A stretch of DNA of 22,631 nucleotides from an uncultured Lachnospiraceae bacterium (GTDB taxonomy: Bacteria; Bacillota_A; Clostridia; Lachnospirales; Lachnospiraceae). This document shows, one piece after another, positions 11,184 through 19,518 of this stretch. The notes under the pieces were generated by a model, which was given only the letters and a program-made list of their open reading frames with translations, was not told the origin of the DNA and did not search any database. Position 1 is the first letter of the stretch; each line of letters starts with the position of its first letter. The stretch lies in contig CAJUGZ010000031.1 of NCBI GenBank assembly GCA_910585855.1, forward strand, positions 1 to 22,631. The letters are read 5' to 3'. The translations under genes were made by a program, and so were the position numbers.

Positions 11184-13268
11184 ATGAAAGAAAGGGCATC
11201 TGTTACAATATATTTTAGCTTGATTCTGATAGTATTGCTGGCAGTAATGCTAACAACAGTGGAGTCGGCAAGGCTGGCAGGGGTTCGGGTTCGCTGTCAG
11301 TCTGCTGCAGCATTGGGCTTGGAGTCTTTATTTGCTGATTATGCAGTACCACTTTTTGAAGAATATGGTCTGCTGTTTTTAGAGGGAAGCTATGGAACAG
11401 GGGAAAGAGAGGCTTATTTAAATCGCTATCGGGAATATGTTTCTTACAATGCAGACTGTAATTATTCTGCTTATTTAGGAAATGATTTTTATTCTGCAAA
11501 GCTGACAGAAGCCGTGGCAGAAAGTATAATCTATGCAACGGATAAAGAAGGAAAAGCCTTGGAGCAGCAGGTGTGTGCAGCCGTAGTGGAGGATATACCA
11601 GTAAATTTTCTTGAGAATATATTGGAAAAATTGGAATTAAGCAATCAATGTGGACTGCTGACAAAATTTTTTGATGGTATCAATCGAATATCGGATAAAG
11701 TAGATAAGGTGGATAAAGCGGTACAGAAAATTTATGAAGGAGTGGAAGAATTAAAGAAATTTCAAAAAAATTTAGAGGAAAAAATAGAAGATTTGGGAGA
11801 TTTAGTAGAGCGTTTGGATTCTGCATGGGAATCTTATGAGGATGCAGATACGGAAGAAGAGGAAGACGATGCATGGGATGATGTAAAATACTATGAAAAA
11901 CGTATTGCCAATTTAAAAAAGGAGATAGTAAAACAGCAGGAAAAAATGCAAAAATCTGCTAAAACTGTGTTAGAGCAGGAAAAAATTTATAAAGAAAAGA
12001 CACAGGAAGTTTCAGAAAAGCTGACAGAGTTAAAACAAGAACTTTTGGAAGAGCAAGAGGGGGAAGTAAAAGAAGAAATTGTAAAAGCCATTGAAAAACA
12101 AACAACAGAAATACAGCAGCTTTCTGGTGGGGAAGGCGATATTTATCAAGTGGAGGCTGCGGCTGTTCCTTTGCAAAACAGCAAAGAGGTTTTAGATGAA
12201 ACGTTAAAGACAGTGAAATCTTCAGGATTAAGTGAAAATCAGCTTTTAGAAGTATTAGAACAGCAAAATGAGTATTTGCAGCAGTATGGAATTTCTCAAC
12301 TAGAGATTTTATTTGATAATCATTATCAGGAAAAGTCAGAAAATAGTTTGTTTAAAACAATAAAGAATTTGCTCAATCAGGGAATAACAGAATTTGTGAT
12401 GGATGGAAAAGAGATTTCTTCTGCATGTTTGGAAAAAGAAGAACTTCCCAGTGCAGAGTATGGAGATAAAGCAGAATCTTCTAATTTATTAAAGGAACTT
12501 CTTTGTACAGATAATTTAGGGAAAGAGCTTTGGGAGATAGGAAAGAGTGCTTTATTAACAGACGAATATGTAATGAACTATTTTAATAGTGCAGGAAAGT
12601 CAGCAGAGGATACAGATAAACAGAAACATGTGCTTTGTTATGAAGCAGAATATGTATTATGCGGAGAATTATCTGATCAGAAAAATCTGGAAAAAACAAT
12701 ACAACAGATGGTATTACTGCGTACCGGAATGAATATAATTTATCTTTTGTCCGATACAGAAAGCTGTTCACAGGCGCAGGCACTGGCTATAGGAATAGTC
12801 GGTTTTACTGGAATGGCAGGATTGATTCGAGTAACACAGCTTTTGCTCTTGGCAGCTTGGGCTTATGGAGAGGCACTGTTAGATGTGCGAAGTTTGCTAA
12901 AAGGGGGAAAAGTGGCTTTTTTAAAGACAAAATCAGATTGGAAAACAGGAATTTCTGAATTGATAAATATCGGAAAGATAGGAGATTCGGTTACAGAAGA
13001 TGAAAAAGGACTTAGTTATCAGGACTATATGCATATATTGATGATAAAAGAAGAACAAAGCCAAAAATTATATCGAATTATGGATTTGCTTCAGGTAAAT
13101 TTGCGTCAAAATGGCTGGGAAGGATTTCGAATGGATCAGTGTATTTATGCTTTAGAGATAAAAGCAGATTTTTGTGCACAACCTCTTTTTTTAAATATCA
13201 GTCCTTTTGCGTATTTAAAAGAAATAGATTCATATGTTATACATACAGTTTATGCGAGCAGTTATTGA
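11184..13268 (+). CDS. DUF5702-like Tad-locus surface protein with long coiled coil
   Basis: A 694-residue protein. The N-terminus (ASVTIYFSLILIVLLAVMLT then VESARLAG, residues 5-32) is a TadE/TadG-like single membrane helix with a following glutamate, so the rest should face outward. Residues ~165-320 are a long acidic/lysine-rich coiled coil (VDKVDKAVQKIYEGVEELKK and later heptads). A second hydrophobic stretch lies at ~528-572 (ALAIGIVGFTGMAGLI and LLLLAAWAYGEALLDV). The match is to the DUF5702 family found in tad clusters of Clostridia, perhaps acting as a minor pilin or tip protein. AAGGAG lies 15 bp upstream of the ATG, longer than usual. It is in the pilin operon, 29 bp after the pilin stop. 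Confidence 0.75.
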   Translation: MKERASVTIYFSLILIVLLAVMLTTVESARLAGVRVRCQSAAALGLESLFADYAVPLFEEYGLLFLEGSYGTGEREAYLNRYREYVSYNADCNYSAYLGNDFYSAKLTEAVAESIIYATDKEGKALEQQVCAAVVEDIPVNFLENILEKLELSNQCGLLTKFFDGINRISDKVDKVDKAVQKIYEGVEELKKFQKNLEEKIEDLGDLVERLDSAWESYEDADTEEEEDDAWDDVKYYEKRIANLKKEIVKQQEKMQKSAKTVLEQEKIYKEKTQEVSEKLTELKQELLEEQEGEVKEEIVKAIEKQTTEIQQLSGGEGDIYQVEAAAVPLQNSKEVLDETLKTVKSSGLSENQLLEVLEQQNEYLQQYGISQLEILFDNHYQEKSENSLFKTIKNLLNQGITEFVMDGKEISSACLEKEELPSAEYGDKAESSNLLKELLCTDNLGKELWEIGKSALLTDEYVMNYFNSAGKSAEDTDKQKHVLCYEAEYVLCGELSDQKNLEKTIQQMVLLRTGMNIIYLLSDTESCSQAQALAIGIVGFTGMAGLIRVTQLLLLAAWAYGEALLDVRSLLKGGKVAFLKTKSDWKTGISELINIGKIGDSVTEDEKGLSYQDYMHILMIKEEQSQKLYRIMDLLQVNLRQNGWEGFRMDQCIYALEIKADFCAQPLFLNISPFAYLKEIDSYVIHTVYASSY

Positions 13269-13307
13269 TTTAGAATAAAAATATATTGATTTGGGAGGTG
13301 AAAGAGA

Positions 13308-14279
13308 GTGTTTTTCCTGAAGGAAAATTATAATAAAATACAATGCCGTCTATTTTCTAAAAACAAAATCGAATTTCCTCTCCGGGTACAAAAAAGGACA
13401 CTTTCAGGAAAAACATTCTTTTTTGCCTCTCAAAAAGTAAAAGGAAGTTTAACAGTAGAAGCAGCATTTATTATGCCATTTATGATTTTTTTTGTAGCTT
13501 TATTTAGTTATCTTATGATGATAATGGGGCTGCAGATGAAGCTGCAGGAGGCATTGGATATGGCAGGACGCAGACTTGCGGAATATGCTTATATATATGA
13601 GCAGATTGGAGAATTTTCTGCCGAAACAGAGGAAGAGATGATGCAGAAAGAGTTGGGATTAAGAGAATTTGTGCGATATGGGCTGAATAGTGCCTATGCA
13701 TGGAAATTGGTAAGAGAATATGCGGGAGAGGAATGGCTGAATCATTATTGTATCGCAAATGGACAAAATGGAGTTTGGATTGCCGGAGGAGATATGCTTT
13801 CTGAGGATGGCATTATTGATTTGGCATTGCACTATATAGTGAAGATTCCATATTTGCCCGGAGAAAAGATAGGAATACATCTGGTTTCCCGCTGCCGAGT
13901 AAAGGCGTGGACAGGATTTGAAAAAAAGGTAATAAAAGAAGAGGATAAAACAGAGGAAGAAATTGTCTATATTACAGAAACAGGAAGCGTATATCATACA
14001 AATATAAATTGTACACATTTAAAACTTAGTATTGATGAAGTGGCTTTATTTAATTTGGAATATATAAGAAATCAAGGGGGAGGAAAATATTATGCCTGTG
14101 AACGATGCTGCCAAAAACAAGGGTTGTCTGGTACAGAAAAAGTATTTGTTACAAAAACAGGGAATCGGTATCACTGCAGCAAGGGATGTTCTGGATTAAA
14201 AAGAACAATAATAGAGCTGCCGATTTCTCAGATAGGAACTCGCAGTCAATGTAAGCGGTGTATACAAAGCGGAAAATAA
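13308..14279 (+). CDS. TadE-like pseudopilin with two C-terminal Cys/His repeats
   Basis: A 323-residue protein starting at GTG 13308, chosen because GGGAGGTG ends 7 bp upstream and no ATG is near. After a 46-residue basic leader, G46 is followed by S-L-T-V-E51 and a hydrophobic segment (52-74). That is the TadE-type prepilin cleavage and anchoring pattern with glutamate at +5. Residues 75-210 are the predicted external domain. The C-terminus holds two copies of a V-x-x-T-x-T-G-x-x-Y-H...C...C-x-x-C unit. Copy 1 uses H229, C234, C263 and C266; copy 2 uses H288, C293, C314 and C317. These look like small zinc-binding knuckles of the kind seen at the ends of Firmicutes ComEC-like and nuclease proteins. 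Function as a minor pilin is inferred. Confidence 0.8.
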   Translation: MFFLKENYNKIQCRLFSKNKIEFPLRVQKRTLSGKTFFFASQKVKGSLTVEAAFIMPFMIFFVALFSYLMMIMGLQMKLQEALDMAGRRLAEYAYIYEQIGEFSAETEEEMMQKELGLREFVRYGLNSAYAWKLVREYAGEEWLNHYCIANGQNGVWIAGGDMLSEDGIIDLALHYIVKIPYLPGEKIGIHLVSRCRVKAWTGFEKKVIKEEDKTEEEIVYITETGSVYHTNINCTHLKLSIDEVALFNLEYIRNQGGGKYYACERCCQKQGLSGTEKVFVTKTGNRYHCSKGCSGLKRTIIELPISQIGTRSQCKRCIQSGK

Positions 14280-14310
14280 ACAGAGCAGGCAAAAAAGGAG
14301 CGGCGGTAAA

Positions 14311-14739
14311 ATGGCAGCGGAAATATTTGAAACTGTGTTTTTGGGGGTTTTAGGAATTTTGGCATGGCAGGATAAAAAAGAGATGAGTGTAAGTAAGAAA
14401 ATTCTTTTTCTGACAGGAATTTTTGCTATATTGGGAAGAAGTTTGATTGGGAAAATTGCTTTACAAGAGTGGGGATTCTCACTTTTGCCCGGATTAGTTC
14501 TTTTAGTAATAGGCTGGCTGTCTGGCTGGCAGATTGGAATCGGAGATGGTGCTGTGATTTTGGTTACGGGGCTTTGGCTGGGAAGCAGAAAAACATTTAT
14601 TATATTGCTGCTGGGAGTGTTTTTATGCAGTATATTTTGCGGAGGGTTGGTAGTATTTCGAAAAGCAGGAAGGAAAACAGAAGTTCCATTTGTTCCCTTT
14701 TTATGGGCAGCCTGCTTTATAGAGAGGTTTTTTATATGA
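14311..14739 (+). CDS. tadV: TadV/CpaA-type prepilin peptidase (A24 family)
   Basis: A 142-residue polytopic membrane protein. The two aspartates of the A24 aspartyl peptidases are visible: D21 in AWQDKKEM, just after the first membrane helix, and D79 in the G-I-G-D motif (residues 76-79). Further membrane segments are predicted at ~31-48, ~56-72, ~81-88 and ~95-115. The size matches the short TadV/CpaA form without the N-methylation domain. It should cleave the leader of the Flp1-like pilin and probably of the TadE-like proteins at the cytoplasmic face of the membrane. The ribosome site is AAAGGAG, 17 bp upstream. The stop overlaps the next start (ATGA at 14736-14739), giving coupled translation. 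Confidence 0.9.
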   Translation: MAAEIFETVFLGVLGILAWQDKKEMSVSKKILFLTGIFAILGRSLIGKIALQEWGFSLLPGLVLLVIGWLSGWQIGIGDGAVILVTGLWLGSRKTFIILLLGVFLCSIFCGGLVVFRKAGRKTEVPFVPFLWAACFIERFFI

Positions 14740-15209
14740 AAGTATGGAGAAAAATAGGGGGTAAATGGAGGGCTTCTTATACAGTAGAAGCGTCACTGGT
14801 TTTTCCGATTATATTTTTTGTTTTTGTATTTTTGCTGTTTTTGACATTTTATGCACATGATGTTGCAGTACAAAAAGCAGTATGTTATGAAACTGTATTA
14901 GAAGCAGTGCATGGCGGAGAAATAGAAGATACAGGGACAATTCGATGTATTCGTCCCTTTGAAGAAGAACTTTTTGAATATGCACAAGAAAGAATATCAA
15001 GGGGGATTATTGATGGAAAAGAGAGAAGAATTTTTGTTGATTTAAAAGAAAAGAAAAAATTAGTATCTATAGAAGAAAAAGAATATTCAGAAGCGATTTG
15101 TGAGGAATTAGATACACCGAATTTTATTCGCAGGATACGTCGGATACGGACTGCGGCGGAGATAGTAAAAGAGGAATTAACACAGATGGGGGATGGATAT
15201 GATAAGTAG
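14736..15209 (+). CDS. TadE-like pseudopilin
   Basis: A 157-residue protein starting MKVWRKIGGKWRAS at ATG 14736, overlapping the prepilin peptidase stop; longer in-frame starts read through that gene. The segment A-S-Y-T-V-E18 then S-L-V-F-P and a hydrophobic stretch (19-40) is the TadE pattern. Cleavage would be expected after A13, with glutamate at +5, though alanine replaces the usual glycine at -1. The rest (45-157) is a charged, mostly helical domain with three cysteines (C52, C72, C128) and no known motif. It overlaps the FHA-type gene by 11 bp. It is the second TadE-like protein of the locus; Tad systems often need two different minor pilins. Confidence 0.8.
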   Translation: MKVWRKIGGKWRASYTVEASLVFPIIFFVFVFLLFLTFYAHDVAVQKAVCYETVLEAVHGGEIEDTGTIRCIRPFEEELFEYAQERISRGIIDGKERRIFVDLKEKKKLVSIEEKEYSEAICEELDTPNFIRRIRRIRTAAEIVKEELTQMGDGYDK

Positions 15210-16668
15210 ATTTGAGCATAGTGAAAAAGCAAATTATTTAGTTCTTTGTACAGAACAAAAAGAGGAAAAAATGGCTGATCGCATGCTGCTTCAAAATGAA
15301 ATTAAAGGGCTGCTTTCCGTAAGGATAGAACGAATCAATGGATATAAAGAATATTATTATGATATTTCTTCCAAACATTCTTTGGGTAGTATTGTGAAAA
15401 AGGGAAGTTTGGATGTACCGAAAATTCGTCTTTTAATAAAGACCATAGGAGAGATTTTGAAGCAATTTCATGAGTATATGTTAGAGCCAGATGGAATTTG
15501 TTTATCGGAAGAATTGATTTATACTACACTGCCGGAATGGAATTTACAATTTTGCTATTTCGAAGAAGAGGGAAAAAAGTTTTCGGAAAAAATTCGAAAA
15601 CTTTTGCAGTTTATAATTGAATATGTAAATTATCAAGATAAGGAAGCGGTTACACTTGCTTATGCCTGCTATCAGGCGGCAATGCAGGAAAATTTTACAT
15701 TTGCTAAGATAGAAAATTGTCTTTTTAAAACAGAAAGACAAGAGATAGAAGCAGATAAAAAGATAGAAATAAAAAAAGAGGTATTGGAAGTAGCAGAAAC
15801 AGGAAAAAAAGAAGAGTTTTTGACAGAAATAAATAAACAGCATAATTTAGGAATTCGTTTGGCAGCAGAACTCCAGATTCAAAATGAGGTAATGGAGGAA
15901 GAGGCAGAAGAGAGCAGTTTTGATGCTGAAAAGGCAAAGAGGATTTCCTGCTATATAGTGGGAGGCGGTTTTTTACTAACAGGAGGGCTTTGGCTGGTTG
16001 CAGAGGAAGGGATATTTTATGGATTTGATATACTTAAGAATATACCTTCTATTTGTTTTCCTGCGTTTGGAGCAGGTGTATCAGCAGTAGTGTTTATTGT
16101 TTGGGCAGTAATAAAAAAACGATGGAAAGAAAAGACAAAATTAGTGACAAAAGAGATACAATATTCCTTTGATCAAAACAGGCAGAAGGATAAGATAGAA
16201 AATAATCATCAATATAAAGAACAAAACCAATCTAAAAAACAAGATTTATCTAGAAAGCAAGATTTGTATAAAGAACAAAATTCAGATTTATACATAGAAC
16301 AGAGTTTTTGTCAGATGCAGGATGTGCAGGAAAAGGAATATGGAAAGACAGTGCTGCTTAGCTATCGTGCAGAGGAAGAACATAGAATACTTTTTTCTTG
16401 TCAGGAAGAATATCCGTCGATTGAAATAATGGAATATCCCTGCTCAATTGGAAAAATGCCTTCTTTTAATCAGGCAGTAATTGTACATGAAGGAATTAGC
16501 CGTATTCACTGTAGTATTCAAAAGGAGGCGGATGGTTATACCATTACAGATAGAAATTCTACAAATGGAGTAGTTGTCAACGGAAGGCGTCTGACTCCAA
16601 ATGAAACGGCAGAACTTCCTTTAGAAAGTGAAATTATACTTGGAATCCTTCATTACATTTTTCGGTAA
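15199..16668 (+). CDS. DUF6382/FHA-domain protein at the end of the tad operon
   Basis: A 489-residue protein. ATG 15199 is preferred over 15193 because the GATGGGGGA stretch then has usual spacing. Residues ~1-165 match the DUF6382-type N-terminal domain often coupled to FHA in Clostridia. Two membrane segments follow (~249-267 and ~282-303). A Q/K/D-rich linker with repeated KEQN/KKQD units spans ~320-385. The C-terminal FHA domain (~405-489) has YPCSIGKMPS, GISRIHCSI and NSTNGVVVNG, the phosphothreonine-binding elements. The protein therefore probably links Ser/Thr phosphorylation to pilus assembly; the kinase is not in the window. It overlaps the TadE-like gene by 11 bp. No terminator is seen after it, but a promoter follows before the rhomboid gene. 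Confidence 0.8.
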   Translation: MISRFEHSEKANYLVLCTEQKEEKMADRMLLQNEIKGLLSVRIERINGYKEYYYDISSKHSLGSIVKKGSLDVPKIRLLIKTIGEILKQFHEYMLEPDGICLSEELIYTTLPEWNLQFCYFEEEGKKFSEKIRKLLQFIIEYVNYQDKEAVTLAYACYQAAMQENFTFAKIENCLFKTERQEIEADKKIEIKKEVLEVAETGKKEEFLTEINKQHNLGIRLAAELQIQNEVMEEEAEESSFDAEKAKRISCYIVGGGFLLTGGLWLVAEEGIFYGFDILKNIPSICFPAFGAGVSAVVFIVWAVIKKRWKEKTKLVTKEIQYSFDQNRQKDKIENNHQYKEQNQSKKQDLSRKQDLYKEQNSDLYIEQSFCQMQDVQEKEYGKTVLLSYRAEEEHRILFSCQEEYPSIEIMEYPCSIGKMPSFNQAVIVHEGISRIHCSIQKEADGYTITDRNSTNGVVVNGRRLTPNETAELPLESEIILGILHYIFR

Positions 16669-16672
16669 AGCG

Positions 16673-16701
16673 TTGACATAAAAGTTCAGACATGGTAAGG
16701 T
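16673..16701 (+). promoter_or_regulatory. Possible promoter for the rhomboid/flavodoxin pair
   Basis: TTGACA (16673-16678) is followed after 17 bases by TAAGGT (16696-16701), a weak -10. It starts 5 bp after the FHA gene stop and lies 86 bp before ATG 16787, so the rhomboid gene is probably a new transcription unit. Confidence 0.4.
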
Positions 16702-16786
16702 TGATTAAAGAAATGATTTAGTTTTTGAATTTTAAGAAACCAAGCTGATTAGAACGGAAAATGTCAAATGAAGAGAGGAAAAGTAC

Positions 16787-17806
16787 ATGGTTGTGCAGCG
16801 TTTTGAGAGTATGTTAGAAAATGCTCAATTTAGCCGAATTGAGTCTAATATACCTAAGATGAGAATGTTTTATCAGATATATTCAGATAAAGTTTATATA
16901 TTTCATGTATGTGATGCAAGAGAAAAGATACTTTTTGATAGATATTCTTATCAGAAAATTATTAGACAGATTCAAGAGGAATTTTTTAATAGAGGTTTTT
17001 TTCGGGTTGATATATTATCTGTAATCTTTACTGCAGATATAAAAAAGGCAAAGGAATTTGCTGAGTTTGGAGAAGCCGTTTGGATTGTTGATACACTTTG
17101 CAATCGATTGATGATTTATGAAAATCAGCCCCCTGATTTTATGGGAATACGAGAGTATTTTGAGAGGATGCTTGCAGAATCACCTGTACAAAAGCCGCCT
17201 AAAAAGAAAAACCGATATGTTTCGTTATGCAATACTTGTATTGTAATTATAAATGTATTGATTTTTTTCTGGCTGGAAGCAAGAGGAAACACACAGAGTG
17301 CCTATTATATGGTGGAACATGGAGCAATGTATGTGCCATATATAATAGAAAGAGGACAGATGTATCGCTTATTTACGGCAATGTGGCTGCATTTTGGATT
17401 TGAGCATCTGTCAAGTAATATGTTTTCTCTTTTGCTTTTAGGAGATAATTTGGAACGGGCAGTGGGAAGAGGAAAATATATTTTAATTTATTTAATAAGC
17501 GGACTGGGTGCTTCTATGTGTTCTTTTCTCTATAATTTTGTAACAGCCAGTTATGCCGTTGCAGCAGGTGCTTCCGGTGCAATTTTTGGTGTGATTGGAG
17601 CATTGTTTTATGTAGTGGCAAAAAATCGTGGAAGGCTGGAGGATATGACAATTTTTCGGTTAGGGATTTTGATTGTTTATATTTTATATACAGGAATTAC
17701 AACGCCGGGTATTGATAATGCCGCCCATATTGGTGGGCTGATTATTGGAGTTTTGCTGGCGATATTGTTTTATCAAGAGAGAAGGGGCGAAGTGGATGAA
17801 TGTTAA
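16787..17806 (+). CDS. Rhomboid-family intramembrane serine protease with N-terminal soluble domain
   Basis: A 339-residue protein. Residues 1-140 form a cytoplasmic mixed domain of unknown family (FHVCDAREKILFDRY, FTADIKKAKEFAEFGEAVWIVD) ending in a basic linker (KPPKKKNR). Residues ~146-330 are the rhomboid membrane domain. The YRLFTAMWLHFGFEHLSSNM segment carries H202, H207 and N211. The catalytic serine is S263 in GASGAIFG, and the catalytic histidine is H314 in NAAHIGG. All residues expected for activity are present, so it should cut transmembrane substrates, which are unknown. The ribosome site GAGAGG precedes ATG 16787. It overlaps the next gene by 11 bp, linking a membrane protease to a flavodoxin-like/SCP2 protein. 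Confidence 0.9.
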   Translation: MVVQRFESMLENAQFSRIESNIPKMRMFYQIYSDKVYIFHVCDAREKILFDRYSYQKIIRQIQEEFFNRGFFRVDILSVIFTADIKKAKEFAEFGEAVWIVDTLCNRLMIYENQPPDFMGIREYFERMLAESPVQKPPKKKNRYVSLCNTCIVIINVLIFFWLEARGNTQSAYYMVEHGAMYVPYIIERGQMYRLFTAMWLHFGFEHLSSNMFSLLLLGDNLERAVGRGKYILIYLISGLGASMCSFLYNFVTASYAVAAGASGAIFGVIGALFYVVAKNRGRLEDMTIFRLGILIVYILYTGITTPGIDNAAHIGGLIIGVLLAILFYQERRGEVDEC

Positions 17807-18785
17807 TATTTATTATGGAGGACGAGGGATGGTGGATGATCCAACCCTGTATGTATTGAATACGATAGAAGAAGTATTAGAGGAACTTCGTGTTCATGTC
17901 ACCCGATATAATCTGCACGAAATTAAAAACGGTGTTACTGCACTGCCGCAGACATTGAAGGAAGCAGACGGTGTGGTGCTGGCAACTACGGTAGAGTGGC
18001 TGGGAATGAATGGCTGGATGCAGGTATTTTTGGATTCCTGTTGGTTTTATGGAGATAAAGAAAAAATCAGCAATATTTATATGATTCCGGTTGTAATGTC
18101 AACGACTTATGGAGAACGAGAAGCACAGCTTTCTTTGGTAAATGCATGGGAGATGTTAGGAGGAAAGAGTACAAAGGGGATTTGTGCCTATGTTGAAGAT
18201 GAAATTACATTTGAACTGAATAAAGATTATAAGGGGATTATAGAAAAACAGGCAGAGGATCTTTATAGAAGTATCTCACAGAAAATGAAGGTTTTGCCAA
18301 GCAGTACTTATGCGATTAAACAGAATATATTAAAAGAAAGTATGGACTTTACGCCGCAGGAAAGTGAACAGTTGTCAAAATATGCCTCTAATGATGTCTA
18401 TGTAAAGAAACAAAAGGCAGATATTGAGGAACTTGCCGGATTTTATAAAAATATGATTGAAAGTAATAAAATAGATGTTGAAAAACCGTATTTAGAGGAT
18501 TTTAAAAGAGTTTATAATAAAAAGGCAGGACTTCATGCAAGTTGTCAATTAGAACTGCTGGATAAAAAGAAGTTTATTTTGCTGAATATGAAAACAGAGG
18601 AATTGGAGTGCAGCTATGGAAAACTGGAAAATCCTGATATGACAATTCGTTTAAGCTGCAATATTTTAGAAGATATCATAGCAGGACGTTCCAGCTTTCA
18701 GGCAGCTTTTATGAAAGGTGATATGACCGCAAAGGGCGATTTTAGTATGCTTCGTCAGTTTGATCAAACATTTCCTTTTTCGTAA
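17796..18785 (+). CDS. Flavodoxin-like / SCP2 fusion protein
   Basis: A 329-residue soluble protein starting MNVNIYYGGRGMVDDPTLYV. ATG 17796 is chosen because longer in-frame starts lie deep in the rhomboid gene. Residues ~1-165 resemble a flavodoxin/NAD(P)H-dependent FMN reductase fold: a leading strand and glycine loop, DGVVLATTVEWLGMNGWMQV and later IYMIPVVMSTTYG. Residues ~225-329 fit an SCP2 sterol-carrier-like domain (YLEDFKRVYNKKAGLHASCQ, IAGRSSFQAAFMKGDMTAKG), which binds lipid or hydrophobic ligands. Such fusions occur in Clostridia without a known substrate. It is translationally coupled to the rhomboid gene. Its 3' end overlaps the convergent kinase gene by 44 bp. Confidence 0.78.
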   Translation: MNVNIYYGGRGMVDDPTLYVLNTIEEVLEELRVHVTRYNLHEIKNGVTALPQTLKEADGVVLATTVEWLGMNGWMQVFLDSCWFYGDKEKISNIYMIPVVMSTTYGEREAQLSLVNAWEMLGGKSTKGICAYVEDEITFELNKDYKGIIEKQAEDLYRSISQKMKVLPSSTYAIKQNILKESMDFTPQESEQLSKYASNDVYVKKQKADIEELAGFYKNMIESNKIDVEKPYLEDFKRVYNKKAGLHASCQLELLDKKKFILLNMKTEELECSYGKLENPDMTIRLSCNILEDIIAGRSSFQAAFMKGDMTAKGDFSMLRQFDQTFPFS

Positions 18786-19518
18786 CCGGCAGGCAGAGAG
18801 TAACGGTAGTTCCTCTGCCTATTTTGCTGTCAATATTTAAGTGACCATTGTGAGCATAAAGGATACGGCTGCAAATCGGTAGCCCTAATCCAACATGCTG
18901 AACTTTTTCTGTAAAGAATGGTTCACATAAATACGAAAGAGAAGATGCTTGAATTCCATCTGCATTGTCTTGAATACAGATATTATAGAAGTCGTTTGTG
19001 TTTTGAAAAAAGATCTTAATTTTTTCTTTTGCTTTCTTTTTCTTTTCGTTGACTGCTTCAAAGGCATTGAGCAGGATTTGTAAAATTGCTTCTGTCAGCC
19101 GCATATCATCTCCGTAATAGGGCAGAGAGGAAAATCTGTTTTGAAATGACAGAAATTTTGTTAAGTCAGGATACTGTGCGGAACAACTTTGAATTGCCTT
19201 TTCAAGAATTTTTATAAGATCGCATGGTCGTGTCCGCAGTACATTTGCTTTGTTATATTTGGACAGGCTGGTCAGATAGTGCTGGATATAAGTGGTATCG
19301 GACTTTAGATCAGACCAATATTTAAAATCTGCTGCTTCTGGATGCTGTGCCTCAATAAACTGATAGGAACTATTTAATAGCGTTAATGAATTTAATAAAT
19401 CATGTGAGATTCTTGAAAGAATCTTTGTTTGTTCTGCCTGAAGATTATTATAGCGTTTTTCGTAAGTATTGTCTTTTGACGGCAGAAATTGAATAGACGT
19501 ATTTTTTGTTTTTATCAT
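18742..19518 (-). CDS. Soluble orphan sensor histidine kinase
   Basis: A 258-residue kinase without a membrane segment or recognisable sensor domain. ATG 19518 has AAGGAGGG 7 bp upstream; the longer start at 19566 lacks one. H39 in SRISHDLLNSLTLLNS is the phospho-acceptor. N151 in ILLNAFEAV is the N box, D184 in QDNADGI is the G1 box, CEPFFTEK (198-205) is the F box and GLGLPI (210-215) is the G2 box, all typical of HisKA/HATPase_c kinases of the NtrB-like branch. No response regulator is adjacent. A Spo0A box lies 75 bp upstream of the start, so it may feed or respond to the sporulation regulator, as orphan kinases do in Clostridia. The last 44 bp overlap the convergent gene. Confidence 0.88.
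   Translation of the reverse strand: MIKTKNTSIQFLPSKDNTYEKRYNNLQAEQTKILSRISHDLLNSLTLLNSSYQFIEAQHPEAADFKYWSDLKSDTTYIQHYLTSLSKYNKANVLRTRPCDLIKILEKAIQSCSAQYPDLTKFLSFQNRFSSLPYYGDDMRLTEAILQILLNAFEAVNEKKKKAKEKIKIFFQNTNDFYNICIQDNADGIQASSLSYLCEPFFTEKVQHVGLGLPICSRILYAHNGHLNIDSKIGRGTTVTLCLPVTKKEMFDQTDEAY

Noticed and set aside
15544..15937. Minus-strand hydrophobic reading frames in the FHA gene
   Set aside because: They are the antisense of lysine/glutamate-rich codons, giving F/L/Y-rich shadows without ribosome sites; the same explains the minus frames at 11215-11874 and 14809-15232.
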